Shown: positions 1 to 8,799 of the stretch, piece by piece
Layout: every line of letters starts with the position of its first letter
Position numbering within the stretch: position 1 is the stretch's first letter
Source of the DNA: Streptomyces changanensis
GTDB taxonomy: Bacteria > Actinomycetota > Actinomycetes > Streptomycetales > Streptomycetaceae
NCBI RefSeq assembly: GCF_024600715.1
Contig: NZ_CP102332.1
Span: 744,001-808,000 of the forward strand
DNA length: 64,000 bases
Direction of reading: 5' to 3'
The notes under the pieces: model-generated
What the model saw: only the letters and a program-made list of their open reading frames with translations
Databases searched by the model: none
Told to the model about the DNA's origin: nothing
Translations under genes and position numbers: made by a program

Positions 1-142
1 CGGGGGCGAGGGCCGCACCGGCACAGATCAGCGCTCCGACGACGAGGACCGGCCACGGCATGGCGTGGCCGGCCGCCGCGGTGGCGGCGCCCACGCCGAG
101 CCAGGCCGCCGCCCCGGAGAGTGAGTGCGCCGGTCCCATCAT
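1..142 (-). CDS. Membrane-bound metal-dependent hydrolase (YdjM/DUF457-like), N-terminus only
   Basis: The gene runs off the left edge, so only about the first 47 residues are visible. The reverse strand reads MMGPAHSLSG followed by an Ala/Gly/Val-rich hydrophobic stretch. The opening with a His close to the N-terminus and a membrane segment right after it matches the YdjM/DUF457 family of inner-membrane predicted metal-dependent hydrolases. An ATG-ATG pair begins at 142 and no other start codon precedes it in frame in the visible upstream sequence. It is divergent from the helicase gene, with about 120 bases between them. The family's substrate is not known. The call rests on a short N-terminal match and on recall of similar Streptomyces proteins. 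Confidence 0.65.
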   Translation of the reverse strand, partial: MMGPAHSLSGAAAWLGVGAATAAAGHAMPWPVLVVGALICAGAALAP

Positions 143-261
143 GTGCGTGCCGCCCCCGTGGTCGTGTGGTGGTGCCGAGTTGACGGCACAGGCTACCGCT
201 CGTGATCTTGGTGCCGGTGGCCGGTTCCCGCTTCACGGGGGAAGCCAGGCAAGATGGGGTC

Positions 262-2775
262 GTGACCCTTATCGATCAGCTGCCGCAGACCGCCGATCCC
301 GACGCCCTCTTCGAGGCCTTCTCGTCCTGGGCGGAGGGCCGTGGCATCTCCCTCTACCCGGCCCAGGAGGAGGCGCTGATCGAGGTCGTCTCGGGCGCCA
401 ACGTGATCCTGTCCACGCCCACCGGCTCCGGCAAGAGCCTGGTGGCGGCGGGGGCCCACTTCACGGCGCTCGCCAACGACCAGGTGACGTTCTACACGGC
501 GCCGATCAAGGCGCTCGTGTCGGAGAAGTTCTTCGACCTGTGCAAGCTCTTCGGCACCGAGAACGTCGGCATGCTCACCGGCGACGCGTCCGTGAACGCC
601 GACGCCCCGGTGATCTGCTGCACGGCGGAGGTGCTCGCCTCGATCGCGCTGCGCGACGGCAAGAACGCCGACATCGGCCAGGTCGTCATGGACGAGTTCC
701 ACTTCTACGCGGAGCCCGACCGCGGCTGGGCCTGGCAGATCCCGCTGCTGGAGCTGCCGCAGGCGCAGTTCGTGCTGATGTCGGCGACGCTCGGCGACGT
801 GTCGATGTTCGAGAAGGACCTCACCCGCCGCACGGGCCGCCCGACGGCGGTGGTCCGCTCGGCGACGCGGCCGGTCCCCCTCTCGTACGAATACCGGCTC
901 ACGCCCATCACGGAGACGCTGACGGAGCTGCTGGAGACCAAGCAGGCGCCCGTCTACATCGTCCACTTCACGCAGGCGCAGGCCGTGGAGCGGGCGCAGT
1001 CGCTGATGAGCATCAACATGTGCTCGCGCGAGGAGAAGGACCGGATCGCCGAGCTGATCGGCGGCTTCCGCTTCACCACGACGTTCGGCAGGAACCTCTC
1101 GCGGTACGTGCGGCACGGCATCGGCGTGCACCACGCGGGCATGCTGCCCAAGTACCGGCGGCTGGTGGAGAAGCTCGCCCAGGCCGGCCTGCTGAAGGTC
1201 ATCTGCGGGACGGACACCCTCGGCGTCGGCGTCAACGTCCCCATCCGCACGGTGCTGTTCACGGCGCTGACCAAGTACGACGGCACCCGGGTGCGCACGC
1301 TGCGGGCCCGCGAGTTCCACCAGATCGCGGGCCGTGCCGGCCGGGCGGGCTTCGACACGGCCGGGTTCGTGGTGGCGCAGGCGCCCGAGCACGTCATCGA
1401 GAACGAGAAGGCGCTCGCCAAGGCGGGCGACGACCCGAAGAAGCGCCGCAAGGTGGTCCGCAAGAAGGCCCCGGAGGGGTTCGTCGGCTGGACCGAGAAC
1501 ACCTTCGAGAAGCTGATCGCCTCCGAGCCGGAGCCGCTGACCTCCCGCTTCCGCGTCACGCACACCATGCTGCTGTCGGTGATCGCCCGCCCCGGCGACG
1601 CCTTCACCGCCATGCGCCGGCTGCTGGAGGACAACCACGAGCCGCGCAGGAACCAGCTGCGCCACATCCGCCGCGCCATCGCGATCTACCGCTCGCTGCT
1701 GGACGGCGGCGTCGTGGAGCAGCTGGCCGAGCCGGACGCCGAGGGGCGCAGGATCCGGCTCACCGTCGACCTCCAGCAGGACTTCGCGCTCAACCAGCCG
1801 CTGTCGACGTTCGCGCTCGCCGCGTTCGACCTGCTGGACCCGGAGTCCCCCTCGTACGCCCTCGACATGGTGTCGGTCGTCGAGTCCACGCTGGACGACC
1901 CGCGTCAGATCCTCGCCGCCCAGCAGAACAAGGCGCGCGGCGAGGCGGTCGGCGCGATGAAGGCGGACGGGGTCGAGTACGAGGAGCGGATGGAGCGGCT
2001 CCAGGACGTCTCGTACCCCAAGCCGCTGGAAGAGCTGTTGTGGCACGGGTACAACACCTACAAGACGTCGCACCCGTGGGTCGGCGACCACCCCGTCTCG
2101 CCGAAGTCCGTCATCCGTGACATGTACGAGCGGGCGCTGACCTTCACGGAGTTCACGTCCCACTACGAGCTGGCGCGGACCGAGGGCATCGTGCTGCGGT
2201 ACCTGGCGTCCGCGTACAAGGCGCTGGACCACACCATCCCGGACGACCTGAAGACGGAGGACCTGGAGGACCTGATCGCCTGGCTGGGCGAGATGGTGCG
2301 GCAGGTCGACTCCTCGCTGCTGGACGAGTGGGAGCAGCTGGCCAACCCCGAGGTGGAGACGGCCGAGGAGGCGCAGGAGAAGGCCGACCAGGTCAAGCCC
2401 GTCACGGCCAACGCCCGCGCCTTCCGGGTCCTCGTGCGCAACGCCCTGTTCCGCCGCGTGGAGCTGGCGGCGCTGGACCAGCTCGCCGAACTGGGCGCGA
2501 TGGACGGCGAGTCCGGCTGGGACGAGGAGCGGTGGGCGGAGGCGATGGACGCGTACTGGGACGAGTACGACGACCTCGGCACCGGCCCGGACGCGCGCGG
2601 CCCGAAGCTGCTGTCCATCGAGGAGGACGCGGAACACGGCCTGTGGCGCGTCCGGCAGACCTTCGCCGACCCGAACGGCGACCATGACTGGGGCATCAGC
2701 GCGGAGGTGGACCTGGCGGCCTCGGACGAGGAGGGCCGCGCGGTCCTCCGCGTCACCGACGTCGGCCAGCTCTGA
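262..2775 (+). CDS. DEAD/DEAH-box RNA helicase, Ski2-like, DUF3516 C-terminal domain
   Basis: Predicted ATP-dependent superfamily 2 helicase of 837 residues, probably acting on RNA in the cytoplasm. Walker A TPTGSGKS lies at residues 52-59, the DEFH box at 144-147, SAT (motif III) at 174-176, and the motif VI region with GRAGRAGF at about 357-364. The roughly 450 residues after the helicase core match the actinobacterial DUF3516 extension. I chose the GTG at 262 (product starts MTLIDQLPQ) over an in-frame ATG at 202, because the intervening 20 residues do not look like family sequence. The ribosome site before 262 is weak. The next gene, tesB, starts 12 bases downstream, so co-transcription is likely. 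The physiological substrate is unknown. Confidence 0.9.
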   Translation: MTLIDQLPQTADPDALFEAFSSWAEGRGISLYPAQEEALIEVVSGANVILSTPTGSGKSLVAAGAHFTALANDQVTFYTAPIKALVSEKFFDLCKLFGTENVGMLTGDASVNADAPVICCTAEVLASIALRDGKNADIGQVVMDEFHFYAEPDRGWAWQIPLLELPQAQFVLMSATLGDVSMFEKDLTRRTGRPTAVVRSATRPVPLSYEYRLTPITETLTELLETKQAPVYIVHFTQAQAVERAQSLMSINMCSREEKDRIAELIGGFRFTTTFGRNLSRYVRHGIGVHHAGMLPKYRRLVEKLAQAGLLKVICGTDTLGVGVNVPIRTVLFTALTKYDGTRVRTLRAREFHQIAGRAGRAGFDTAGFVVAQAPEHVIENEKALAKAGDDPKKRRKVVRKKAPEGFVGWTENTFEKLIASEPEPLTSRFRVTHTMLLSVIARPGDAFTAMRRLLEDNHEPRRNQLRHIRRAIAIYRSLLDGGVVEQLAEPDAEGRRIRLTVDLQQDFALNQPLSTFALAAFDLLDPESPSYALDMVSVVESTLDDPRQILAAQQNKARGEAVGAMKADGVEYEERMERLQDVSYPKPLEELLWHGYNTYKTSHPWVGDHPVSPKSVIRDMYERALTFTEFTSHYELARTEGIVLRYLASAYKALDHTIPDDLKTEDLEDLIAWLGEMVRQVDSSLLDEWEQLANPEVETAEEAQEKADQVKPVTANARAFRVLVRNALFRRVELAALDQLAELGAMDGESGWDEERWAEAMDAYWDEYDDLGTGPDARGPKLLSIEEDAEHGLWRVRQTFADPNGDHDWGISAEVDLAASDEEGRAVLRVTDVGQL

Positions 2776-2787
2776 GAGGACCCACGG

Positions 2788-3654
2788 ATGACGAACCCCG
2801 CCGAGAGACTCGTCGACCTGCTCGACCTGGAGCAGATCGAGGTCGACATCTTCCGCGGTGCCAGCCCGCAGGAGTCCCTGCAACGGGTCTTCGGCGGACA
2901 GGTCGCCGGGCAGGCCCTGGTCGCCGCCGGCCGGACGACGGACGGCGGCCGGCCGGTCCACTCGCTGCACGCGTACTTCCTGCGGCCGGGCATCCCCGGC
3001 GTGCCGATCGTGTACCAGGTCGAACGGGTCCGGGACGGCAGGTCGTTCACGACCCGCCGGGTCACCGCGATCCAGCAGGGCAAGACGATCTTCAATCTGA
3101 CGGCCTCCTTCCACCAGCCGGAGGAGGCGGGCTTCGAACACCAGCTGCCGCCGCGGCTGGACTTCCCGCCGCCGGAGGAACTGCCCTCGGTCACGGACGA
3201 GATCCGCGAACACCTGGGCGCGCTGCCGGAGTCGCTGGAACGGATGGCGCGCCGCCAGCCGTTCGACATCCGCTACGTCGACCGGCTGCGCTGGACGCGG
3301 GAGGAGGTCGCGGAGGCCGACCCGCGCAGCGCGGTGTGGATGCGCGCGGTGGGCCCGCTCGGCGACGACCCGCTGATCCACACGTGCGCCCTGACGTACG
3401 CCTCCGACATGACCCTGCTGGACGCTGTCCGCATCCCGATCGAGCCGCTGTGGGGCCCGCGGGGCTTCGACATGGCGTCGCTGGACCACGCGATGTGGTT
3501 CCACCGCCCGTTCCGCACCGACGAGTGGTTCCTGTACGACCAGGAGTCGCCGATCGCGACGGGTGGGCGGGGCCTGGCACGCGGCCGCATCTACGACCGC
3601 GGGGGCCGGCTGCTGGTGTCGGTGGTCCAGGAGGGCCTGTTCCGCCGCCACTGA
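2788..3654 (+). CDS. tesB: Acyl-CoA thioesterase II (TesB family)
   Basis: Cytosolic enzyme that hydrolyses acyl-CoA to free fatty acid and CoA. The 288-residue protein has the double hot-dog length of TesB. Recognisable pieces are FGGQVAGQAL near residue 32, the HSLHAYFLRPG strand of the first hot-dog, YASDMTLL, the LDHAMWFHRPFR strand with its Asp, and a C-terminal VVQEGLFR with the conserved Gln. Together these supply the Asp, Thr/Ser and Gln of the family's active site. ATG follows a GAGAGGA ribosome site. It lies 12 bases after the helicase gene and is probably in the same transcript. The natural chain-length preference cannot be read from the sequence. Confidence 0.92.
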   Translation: MTNPAERLVDLLDLEQIEVDIFRGASPQESLQRVFGGQVAGQALVAAGRTTDGGRPVHSLHAYFLRPGIPGVPIVYQVERVRDGRSFTTRRVTAIQQGKTIFNLTASFHQPEEAGFEHQLPPRLDFPPPEELPSVTDEIREHLGALPESLERMARRQPFDIRYVDRLRWTREEVAEADPRSAVWMRAVGPLGDDPLIHTCALTYASDMTLLDAVRIPIEPLWGPRGFDMASLDHAMWFHRPFRTDEWFLYDQESPIATGGRGLARGRIYDRGGRLLVSVVQEGLFRRH

Positions 3655-3657
3655 GCG

Positions 3658-3867
3658 TCACAGGCCCGGCAGCGCCTCCTGGTCGACCTCGTGGCGCCGC
3701 GTCCTGATGTCGGGCCCGGCCGGATGCAGCTTGGCATCGCAGGCGGGCCCGAGGCCGGTGCGCCGGGAGGCGGCGCCGGTCAGCGGCCGCCCGCACAGCC
3801 GGCACCGCACCGGCATTGGGCCGGGGGCGACGAGCTCGGTCTCCAGCGGAGGCTGTTCCTGGTCCAC
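3658..3867 (-). CDS. DUF6011-type small Cys-containing protein
   Basis: A 69-residue protein whose core is CRLCGRPLTGAASR followed by GPACDAKL. The CxxC pair plus a later Cys suggests a small metal-binding treble-clef-like fold, as in DUF6011 proteins of actinobacteria. The start is a GTG at 3867 with an AGGCGG-like site just upstream, giving VDQEQPPLE. A longer open frame exists upstream, but it runs antisense to the glutathione peroxidase gene and is not credible. The gene converges with tesB, with only 3 bases between the stops. Function is unknown. Confidence 0.7.
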   Translation of the reverse strand: MDQEQPPLETELVAPGPMPVRCRLCGRPLTGAASRRTGLGPACDAKLHPAGPDIRTRRHEVDQEALPGL

Positions 3868-3940
3868 ACCCGCCTGTCTACCAGGCGGGGCATGTTTTGA
3901 TCGACCCTGTTGGCAGTGCCCCTTCGAGGAGGAGTCCCGC

Positions 3941-4429
3941 ATGACCCTGTACGACATCCCGCTGCACAGCCTGTCCGGTGAGGCGACGACCCTGGCCGAG
4001 TACAAGGGCAAGGTGGTCCTGGTGGTCAACGTCGCCTCGAAGTGCGGCCTGACCCCGCAGTACGAGGGCCTGGAGCGGCTCCAGAAGACGTACGGCGCCC
4101 GGGGCTTCACGGTGCTGGGCGTGCCGTGCAACCAGTTCGGCGGCCAGGAGCCGGGCACGGCGGAGGAGATCGGCGCGTTCTGCTCGGCGACGTACGGCGT
4201 GACGTTCCCGATGCTGGAGAAGACGGACGTCAACGGCCCGGGCCGGCACCCGCTGTACGCGGAGCTGACGAAGACCGCGGACGTGGACGGCGAGGCCGGG
4301 GACGTCCAGTGGAACTTCGAGAAGTTCCTGATCTCCCCGCAGGGCGAGGTCACCCGCTTCCGTCCGCGCACGGAGCCGGAGGCGGCCGAGCTGGTGGCGG
4401 CGATCGAGGCGCGGCTGCCGGGGGCCTGA
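3941..4429 (+). CDS. Glutathione peroxidase family thiol peroxidase (Cys type)
   Basis: Reduces hydrogen peroxide and lipid peroxides. In actinobacteria, which lack glutathione, members of this family are usually thioredoxin-dependent. The 162-residue protein carries the peroxidatic Cys35 in NVASKCGLTPQY, the VPCNQFGGQEPG motif at 62-72, a further Cys81 that could be the resolving Cys, and the WNFEKFL signature with Trp124. Cys35 sits where selenocysteine sits in animal enzymes. ATG at 3941 has a strong GAGGAGG site 9 bases upstream. The gene is convergent with the nuclease gene, and both stop codons sit in one small hairpin. Confidence 0.93.
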   Translation: MTLYDIPLHSLSGEATTLAEYKGKVVLVVNVASKCGLTPQYEGLERLQKTYGARGFTVLGVPCNQFGGQEPGTAEEIGAFCSATYGVTFPMLEKTDVNGPGRHPLYAELTKTADVDGEAGDVQWNFEKFLISPQGEVTRFRPRTEPEAAELVAAIEARLPGA

Positions 4430-4440
4430 CAGTCGTCAGG
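4425..4440. terminator. Small hairpin shared by two convergent stop codons
   Basis: CCTGAC, a 4-base AGTC loop, then GTCAGG. The TGA of the peroxidase gene lies in the left arm and the TGA of the nuclease gene in the right arm. It is short and has no U-tract, so it is at best a weak bidirectional terminator. Confidence 0.35.
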
Positions 4441-4981
4441 GGGCCGGGCACGCGGACCACAGGCCCGCGCCGGCCTGGCGGGCCGCGGCCCGGGCCTCGG
4501 TCATCGTCTTCCCGTGCTTGTCGTTCGGCTCGAACAGCACGCTGGTGGCGTGGCCGCCGCGGACGAGGGACTCGTTGACGACGACGCCCCTGTCGTTCCG
4601 GACGTACAGCAGGTACCGGTCGAAGCGGTCTTTGAGCTCGACGACGCGCTCCGTGCGCGGCCTGCTGCCGACGGGCTGGAATTCGGCGGTCCGGGCGGTG
4701 GCCTCGCGGCTGGGGCAGTCACCCCGTTCGGGGGCGTCGACCTCCAGCAGGCGGACACGCGCGATGGTGCCGTCGGGGATGACCCTGCCGTCGCCCCGCA
4801 CCTCGACGGTGTCACCGTCGATGACGCGCAGCACGACCGGTCCGCGCGGCCTGCCCTGATCCGGCTCGCCGGCGGTCGCGGTCGGCACCGGCCCGGCGAG
4901 GCCCACGGCCGCGGCGAGGGCGGCCGCGACGGCGCCCGACCGGCTCCTACGGCGCCGTGAGTTCCCTGAGGAAGGGCGCAT
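4436..4981 (-). CDS. Secreted thermonuclease-family (SNase-like) protein
   Basis: Predicted extracytoplasmic nuclease of 181 residues. The N-terminus has Arg residues followed by a hydrophobic Ala/Val/Leu segment (about 15-37), which looks like a signal peptide. The SNase fold follows: VIDGDTVEV (53-61), VRLLEVDAPERGDC (76-89) and KDRFDRYLLYV (117-127). Asp55, Arg77, Glu85 and Arg122 line up with the calcium-binding and catalytic positions of staphylococcal nuclease. Cys89 and the Cys near the C-terminus could form a disulfide. I chose the ATG at 4981, which has a GAAGGGGCG site. An ATG 14 codons upstream is possible but has no better support. Confidence 0.82.
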   Translation of the reverse strand: MRPSSGNSRRRRSRSGAVAAALAAAVGLAGPVPTATAGEPDQGRPRGPVVLRVIDGDTVEVRGDGRVIPDGTIARVRLLEVDAPERGDCPSREATARTAEFQPVGSRPRTERVVELKDRFDRYLLYVRNDRGVVVNESLVRGGHATSVLFEPNDKHGKTMTEARAAARQAGAGLWSACPAP

Positions 4982-5032
4982 GTCGCCCCTTCTCGTCCGG
5001 GATTCCCTGATTCGGTACAGCACCGTGGCGGG

Positions 5033-7372
5033 TCACGCGACCGCGCTGAGGGTGTCCACCAGGCGGCGGCGGGTGGCCCGGGCGGCGGGGAGGACGGCGA
5101 GGGCGACCGCGCCGGCGACGGCGGTCACGATGAGCGCCAGGAGGTGCAGCGGTGTCGGGCCGTGGGCGATGCCCGCGCCGACGCCGCTGGTGCGGCCCTC
5201 CTGGTCGATGAGCCAGTGGGCGAGCGGTACGCCCAGGGCCGTGCCGGCGGCGGCCGCGGTGAGGGTGGTGAGGCCGACGGCGGTGAGCGTCACCGCGGTG
5301 ACCTGCCGGGGCGACAGGCCGACGGCCTTCAGGGCGAGCAGGTCGCGCTCGCCGTCGCGCACGGCGCCGCCGATGGCGGTGGACACCTCGGTGAGGCCGA
5401 TGAGGGCGAGGACGGCGATGAGTCCGGCCGCCACGCCGCGCAGGGCGGCCAGCCGGTCGGCCGGGCCGGAGACCTCGTGGATGTCCAGGCGGCCCCGCGC
5501 GTCCCGGAGGAGCTCGGAGCGGACCGCGGCGGGGTCGGCGTCGGGGCGTAGCCGCAGGTGGTAGACGGTGGGTTCGAGGGCCGGGTCGTTCTCGCGGAGG
5601 GTGTCGAGGGACGTGGAGACGGTACGGCCGCCGTTGCCGGGTTCGATGCTGCGGCCGACGATGTGCAGCACCTGCGGCCGGCCGCCGACGGTGAGCCGCA
5701 CCCAGTCGCCGACCCCGACGCCGAGCAGGTCGAGGAGGCCCTGCCCGGCCACCGCCTCGTCCGGTCCGGCGGCCGGTCGGCCCTCGGCGACGGTGTACGG
5801 GTAGGGGTCCTGCCGGGTGCCGAGGCCGCGCAGGGCGATCGTGCCGGTCTGGCCGGGGACGAGCGCGGCGACCTCCAGTCCGCGGTGGGCGGCGAGCACG
5901 TCGGGGCTGCGCTGCAGGAGGGCGCGTGCCTCGCGGTCGCCCAGGCCGTCGGCGGGGCGGGCGGTGAGCGCGGCGGGCAGGCCGAGCTGCTCGGGCCGGG
6001 TGTCGAAGCGTTCGATGGTGGTCCACGCGCCGAGGACGACGGTGATCAGCAGCAGGGGCAGGGCGAGCCGGGCGACGGTCGCCGGGGCCTGGCGGCCGCG
6101 GCCGAAGGCGCGGTGCCAGCCGAGGACGAGCGGGGCCGGCACGCCGGGCAGGGCGAGCGCGCGGCGCGCGGGCCGGGACAGGCCGCGTCCGGCCGCGGCG
6201 GCGGCCGCGGATCCGGCGGGTACGGGGGGCACGCGTCCGGCGCGCCAGGCGGCGAGGCCGGTGGCGGCGCCGATGAGGGCGACGACGACGACGGGGACGC
6301 CGAGCAGCGCGGCGGTGTGTCCGGGCAGGCCCTGCCAGACGCCGACGGCGTCGCCGGGCCGTCCGGGGAGCCGGCTGCCGAGCGCCTGGACGGCCGTGGT
6401 GGCGAGGGCCGCGCCGAGGACGGCGTAGGCGAGGTGCTGGGCGACGAAGACGCGGACGACCTGGCCGGGAGTGAAGCCGATGGCCTTGAGGACGGATATG
6501 TCGCGGAGGTGGCCGCGTACGCGGGTGCTGATCGCGCCGAACACGGCGAGCGCTGCGGCGGCGAGCGCGCCGAGCCCGAAGAGTCCGAGGACCCGGCCGA
6601 GGAGCCGGGTGTCGCCCTGCGCCTCGGCGCGGGCCTGCTGCCAGTGGGTGACGTCGGTGACGGCGCCGGCGCCGAGAGCGGTGACGGCGCGCTGGACGGC
6701 GTACTCGGCGTCGTCGCCGTCGGTGAGGCGCAGTCCGGTGACGCGGCCGGGCCGGCCGGGGGTGGCGCGTACGGTGTCGGCGGTCGCCCAGACCGTGCCG
6801 GCGCGCTCGCCGGGGCGGTAGCGGGGTTCCGCGGTGTCGGCGACGCCGACGACGGTCAGGGCGCGGGCGGTGCCGCCGGGCAGGGTGAGGGTGTCGCCTG
6901 GCCCGGCGACTAGGGCGGCGGCGAGACCGCTCTCCAGGACGACGCCGTCGGGGGCCGCCGGGTCGAGCCAGCGGCCGGCGGTGACGAGGGGGCGGCCGGT
7001 GGCGGGGGGCCGGGCGGGGGCGGCGCGCAGTTCGACGGCGGCGCGGGCACCGCGGGAGGCGACGGTGGTGGCGACGGTGTCGTAGGGGCCGGCGACGGCG
7101 GCGACACCGTCGAGCGCGGCGAGGCGGGCGGGATCGGCGGTACGCGCCGGGTCGGCGAGGCGGGCGGGGTCGGTGGTACGGCCGGTGTGGAGCCAGACGT
7201 GGGCGCCGTGCGACTGGGCGAAGACCCGCTGCCAGGGGTTGGTGGCGTAGCCGAAGAGGGCCGCCGCGACGAGCAGCGAGGCGACGATCCCGGCGGTGGC
7301 CGAGACGAGGAAGAGCGCTTCGCCGCGGTGGGTCCGCAGGTCGGCGTGTGCCCAGCGCAGCATGGCCCGCAC
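5033..7372 (-). CDS. ABC transporter permease, FtsX/MacB type (duplicated)
   Basis: Inner-membrane permease of 779 residues. It has an N-terminal transmembrane helix (about 18-40), a large extracytoplasmic domain, a three-helix FtsX block around residues 240-365, then a second helix, extracytoplasmic domain and FtsX block at the C-terminus. This duplicated layout is usual for actinobacterial FtsX-type exporters working with a MacB/LolD-like ATPase. The start is GTG at 7372, five bases after the ATPase stop. An internal ATG at 7363 is also possible. It is the last gene of the padR-ATPase-permease operon. Such systems move lipoproteins, peptides or drugs, or signal mechanically. The substrate here is unknown. 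Confidence 0.9.
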   Translation of the reverse strand: MRAMLRWAHADLRTHRGEALFLVSATAGIVASLLVAAALFGYATNPWQRVFAQSHGAHVWLHTGRTTDPARLADPARTADPARLAALDGVAAVAGPYDTVATTVASRGARAAVELRAAPARPPATGRPLVTAGRWLDPAAPDGVVLESGLAAALVAGPGDTLTLPGGTARALTVVGVADTAEPRYRPGERAGTVWATADTVRATPGRPGRVTGLRLTDGDDAEYAVQRAVTALGAGAVTDVTHWQQARAEAQGDTRLLGRVLGLFGLGALAAAALAVFGAISTRVRGHLRDISVLKAIGFTPGQVVRVFVAQHLAYAVLGAALATTAVQALGSRLPGRPGDAVGVWQGLPGHTAALLGVPVVVVALIGAATGLAAWRAGRVPPVPAGSAAAAAAGRGLSRPARRALALPGVPAPLVLGWHRAFGRGRQAPATVARLALPLLLITVVLGAWTTIERFDTRPEQLGLPAALTARPADGLGDREARALLQRSPDVLAAHRGLEVAALVPGQTGTIALRGLGTRQDPYPYTVAEGRPAAGPDEAVAGQGLLDLLGVGVGDWVRLTVGGRPQVLHIVGRSIEPGNGGRTVSTSLDTLRENDPALEPTVYHLRLRPDADPAAVRSELLRDARGRLDIHEVSGPADRLAALRGVAAGLIAVLALIGLTEVSTAIGGAVRDGERDLLALKAVGLSPRQVTAVTLTAVGLTTLTAAAAGTALGVPLAHWLIDQEGRTSGVGAGIAHGPTPLHLLALIVTAVAGAVALAVLPAARATRRRLVDTLSAVA

Positions 7373-7377
7373 GGCGG

Positions 7378-8148
7378 TCAGTCCCTCGGCTCGACGACGC
7401 GGGCGGGACCGGTGGCGCCCTCGTCGGCGAAGGTGACGTCGTCGGTGACACGGCCGTCGAAGAAGCTGATCACGCGGTCGGCCACACTGGCGAGCCGGGC
7501 GTCGTGGGTGACGAGGACGATGGTCTGGCCGCGCTGGTGGAAGCGGGCGAGGAGCCGCATCACCTCGCGCGTCCCCTTGCTGTCGAGGCTGCCGGCCGGC
7601 TCGTCGGCGAGGAGCAGGCGCGGCTGGTTGACCAGGGCGCGGGCGAGGGCGACGCGCTGCTGCTCGCCGCCGGAGAGCTCGCCGGGCATGCTGCGGGCCT
7701 TGGCGGCGAGGCCGAGCTCGTCGAGGAGCCGTTCCCGTTCGGCACGGGCGTGGCGCGCGGAGGCCCCGGCGAGCAGGGCGGGGAGCTCGACGTTGTCGGC
7801 GACGGTGAGGTTGGAGACCAGGTTGAAGAACTGGAAGACGAAGCCGATGCTGCGGCGGCGGTCCACGGCCCAGCGGGCCTCGGTGTAACCGTCGGTGGAC
7901 TCGCCGTCGAGGCGGATGGTGCCGGCGTCGGGGCGCTGGAGCCCGCCGAGCAGGTGCAGCAGGGTGGACTTGCCGGCGCCGGAGGGGCCGGTGACGGCGA
8001 CGAACTCGCCGCGCCGCACGGTCAGGTCGACGCCCCGGACGGCGTGGACGGGGCCGCCCTCGCCGTGGTGGGTCCTGACCAGTCCGCGCGCCTCCAGGAG
8101 GGGCGGGGGCGCGGTGGGCGCGGGCGTGGGGGCGGGGGTGTCGCTCAT
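7378..8148 (-). CDS. ABC transporter ATP-binding protein (MacB/LolD type)
   Basis: Cytoplasmic ATPase of 256 residues that partners the FtsX-type permease. Walker [10 protein letters not shown] is at 54-62, the Q-loop FQFFN near 106-109, signature LSGGEQQR at 158-165, Walker B LLLADEP at 178-184, and the H-loop VTHD near the C-terminus. A 20-residue Pro/Ala-rich leader precedes the domain. Its ATG overlaps the PadR stop codon (ATGA), so the two are translationally coupled. The permease follows after 5 bases. Confidence 0.94.
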   Translation of the reverse strand: MSDTPAPTPAPTAPPPLLEARGLVRTHHGEGGPVHAVRGVDLTVRRGEFVAVTGPSGAGKSTLLHLLGGLQRPDAGTIRLDGESTDGYTEARWAVDRRRSIGFVFQFFNLVSNLTVADNVELPALLAGASARHARAERERLLDELGLAAKARSMPGELSGGEQQRVALARALVNQPRLLLADEPAGSLDSKGTREVMRLLARFHQRGQTIVLVTHDARLASVADRVISFFDGRVTDDVTFADEGATGPARVVEPRD

Positions 8149-8669
8149 CGCGGTCCCTCCGTCCCTTCCAGCTCCTCCTGGCAGCGCTCCAGCCAGTCGA
8201 GGTCGGCCTGGAGGTGGAGCATGGCGCCCTCGATGAGCAGGTGGGCCGTGCGGTTGTCCCGGTTCTCGGTGGCGGCCAGCTTGGAGAGGGTGCGCATGGT
8301 CCTGAGGTACTCGCGTCGCTGTCGGTTGATGAGGGTGATCTGGTCGGCGAGGCCGGTGCGGGGGGCGAGGGCGAGCTTCATGAAGAACTCGTCCCGCACC
8401 CGGGGTTCGTCCGCGGTCTCCTCGAACCAGGCGTGCAGGGCCTCGCGGCCCGCGGCGGTGAGGCGGTAGATCTTCTTGTTGGGCCGGCTCGACTGGGCGA
8501 CCTCCTCGCCCTCGATGAGCCCGGTCTTCTCCAGCCGGCCGAGGGTGACGTAGACCTGGCCGACGTTGGGCTGAGGGTACGCGGCGCCCAACAGCTGCTC
8601 AAGGTCCTGCTTGAGCTCGTACCCGTGCGCCGGCCCGCCGGCGAGGAGAGCGAGCAGCTGCATGCGCAC
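8145..8669 (-). CDS. PadR family transcriptional regulator
   Basis: DNA-binding repressor of 174 residues. The N-terminal winged helix contains [19 protein letters not shown] and the [13 protein letters not shown] recognition region, typical of PadR. The C-terminal half is the helical dimerisation domain (PadR subfamily 2, Vir C-terminal-like). The GTG at 8669 is preferred because AAGGAG lies 9 bases upstream. An ATG two codons later is the alternative. As first gene of the operon with the ABC ATPase and permease it probably represses its own operon, and an inverted repeat lies just upstream (8689-8728). Confidence 0.9.
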   Translation of the reverse strand: MRMQLLALLAGGPAHGYELKQDLEQLLGAAYPQPNVGQVYVTLGRLEKTGLIEGEEVAQSSRPNKKIYRLTAAGREALHAWFEETADEPRVRDEFFMKLALAPRTGLADQITLINRQRREYLRTMRTLSKLAATENRDNRTAHLLIEGAMLHLQADLDWLERCQEELEGTEGPR

Positions 8670-8688
8670 GCGGGGGCTCTCCTTCGGT

Positions 8689-8728
8689 CGCGATACGGGC
8701 TCGATGTGCTGTGCGCCCTAGTATCGCG
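8689..8728. promoter_or_regulatory. Inverted repeat upstream of padR, candidate operator
   Basis: CGCGATAC at 8689-8696 is the exact reverse complement of GTATCGCG at 8721-8728, with 24 bases between. It lies within the 130-base gap between divergent padR and the binding-protein gene. Autoregulation by PadR is inferred from position only. Confidence 0.4.
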
Positions 8729-8799
8729 CAATGCCTAACAGGTATACATGCCCCTGACCTGACGAGGACGTCCGGTGCCGGTGCCACAGGGAGGAACCT

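Noticed and set aside
193..3651. Very long open frame on the minus strand opposite the helicase and tesB genes
   Set aside because: It is an antisense shadow: GC-rich third positions remove stop codons on the opposite strand. The encoded Arg/Val/His-rich sequence has no domain, and both opposite-strand genes are clearly real.
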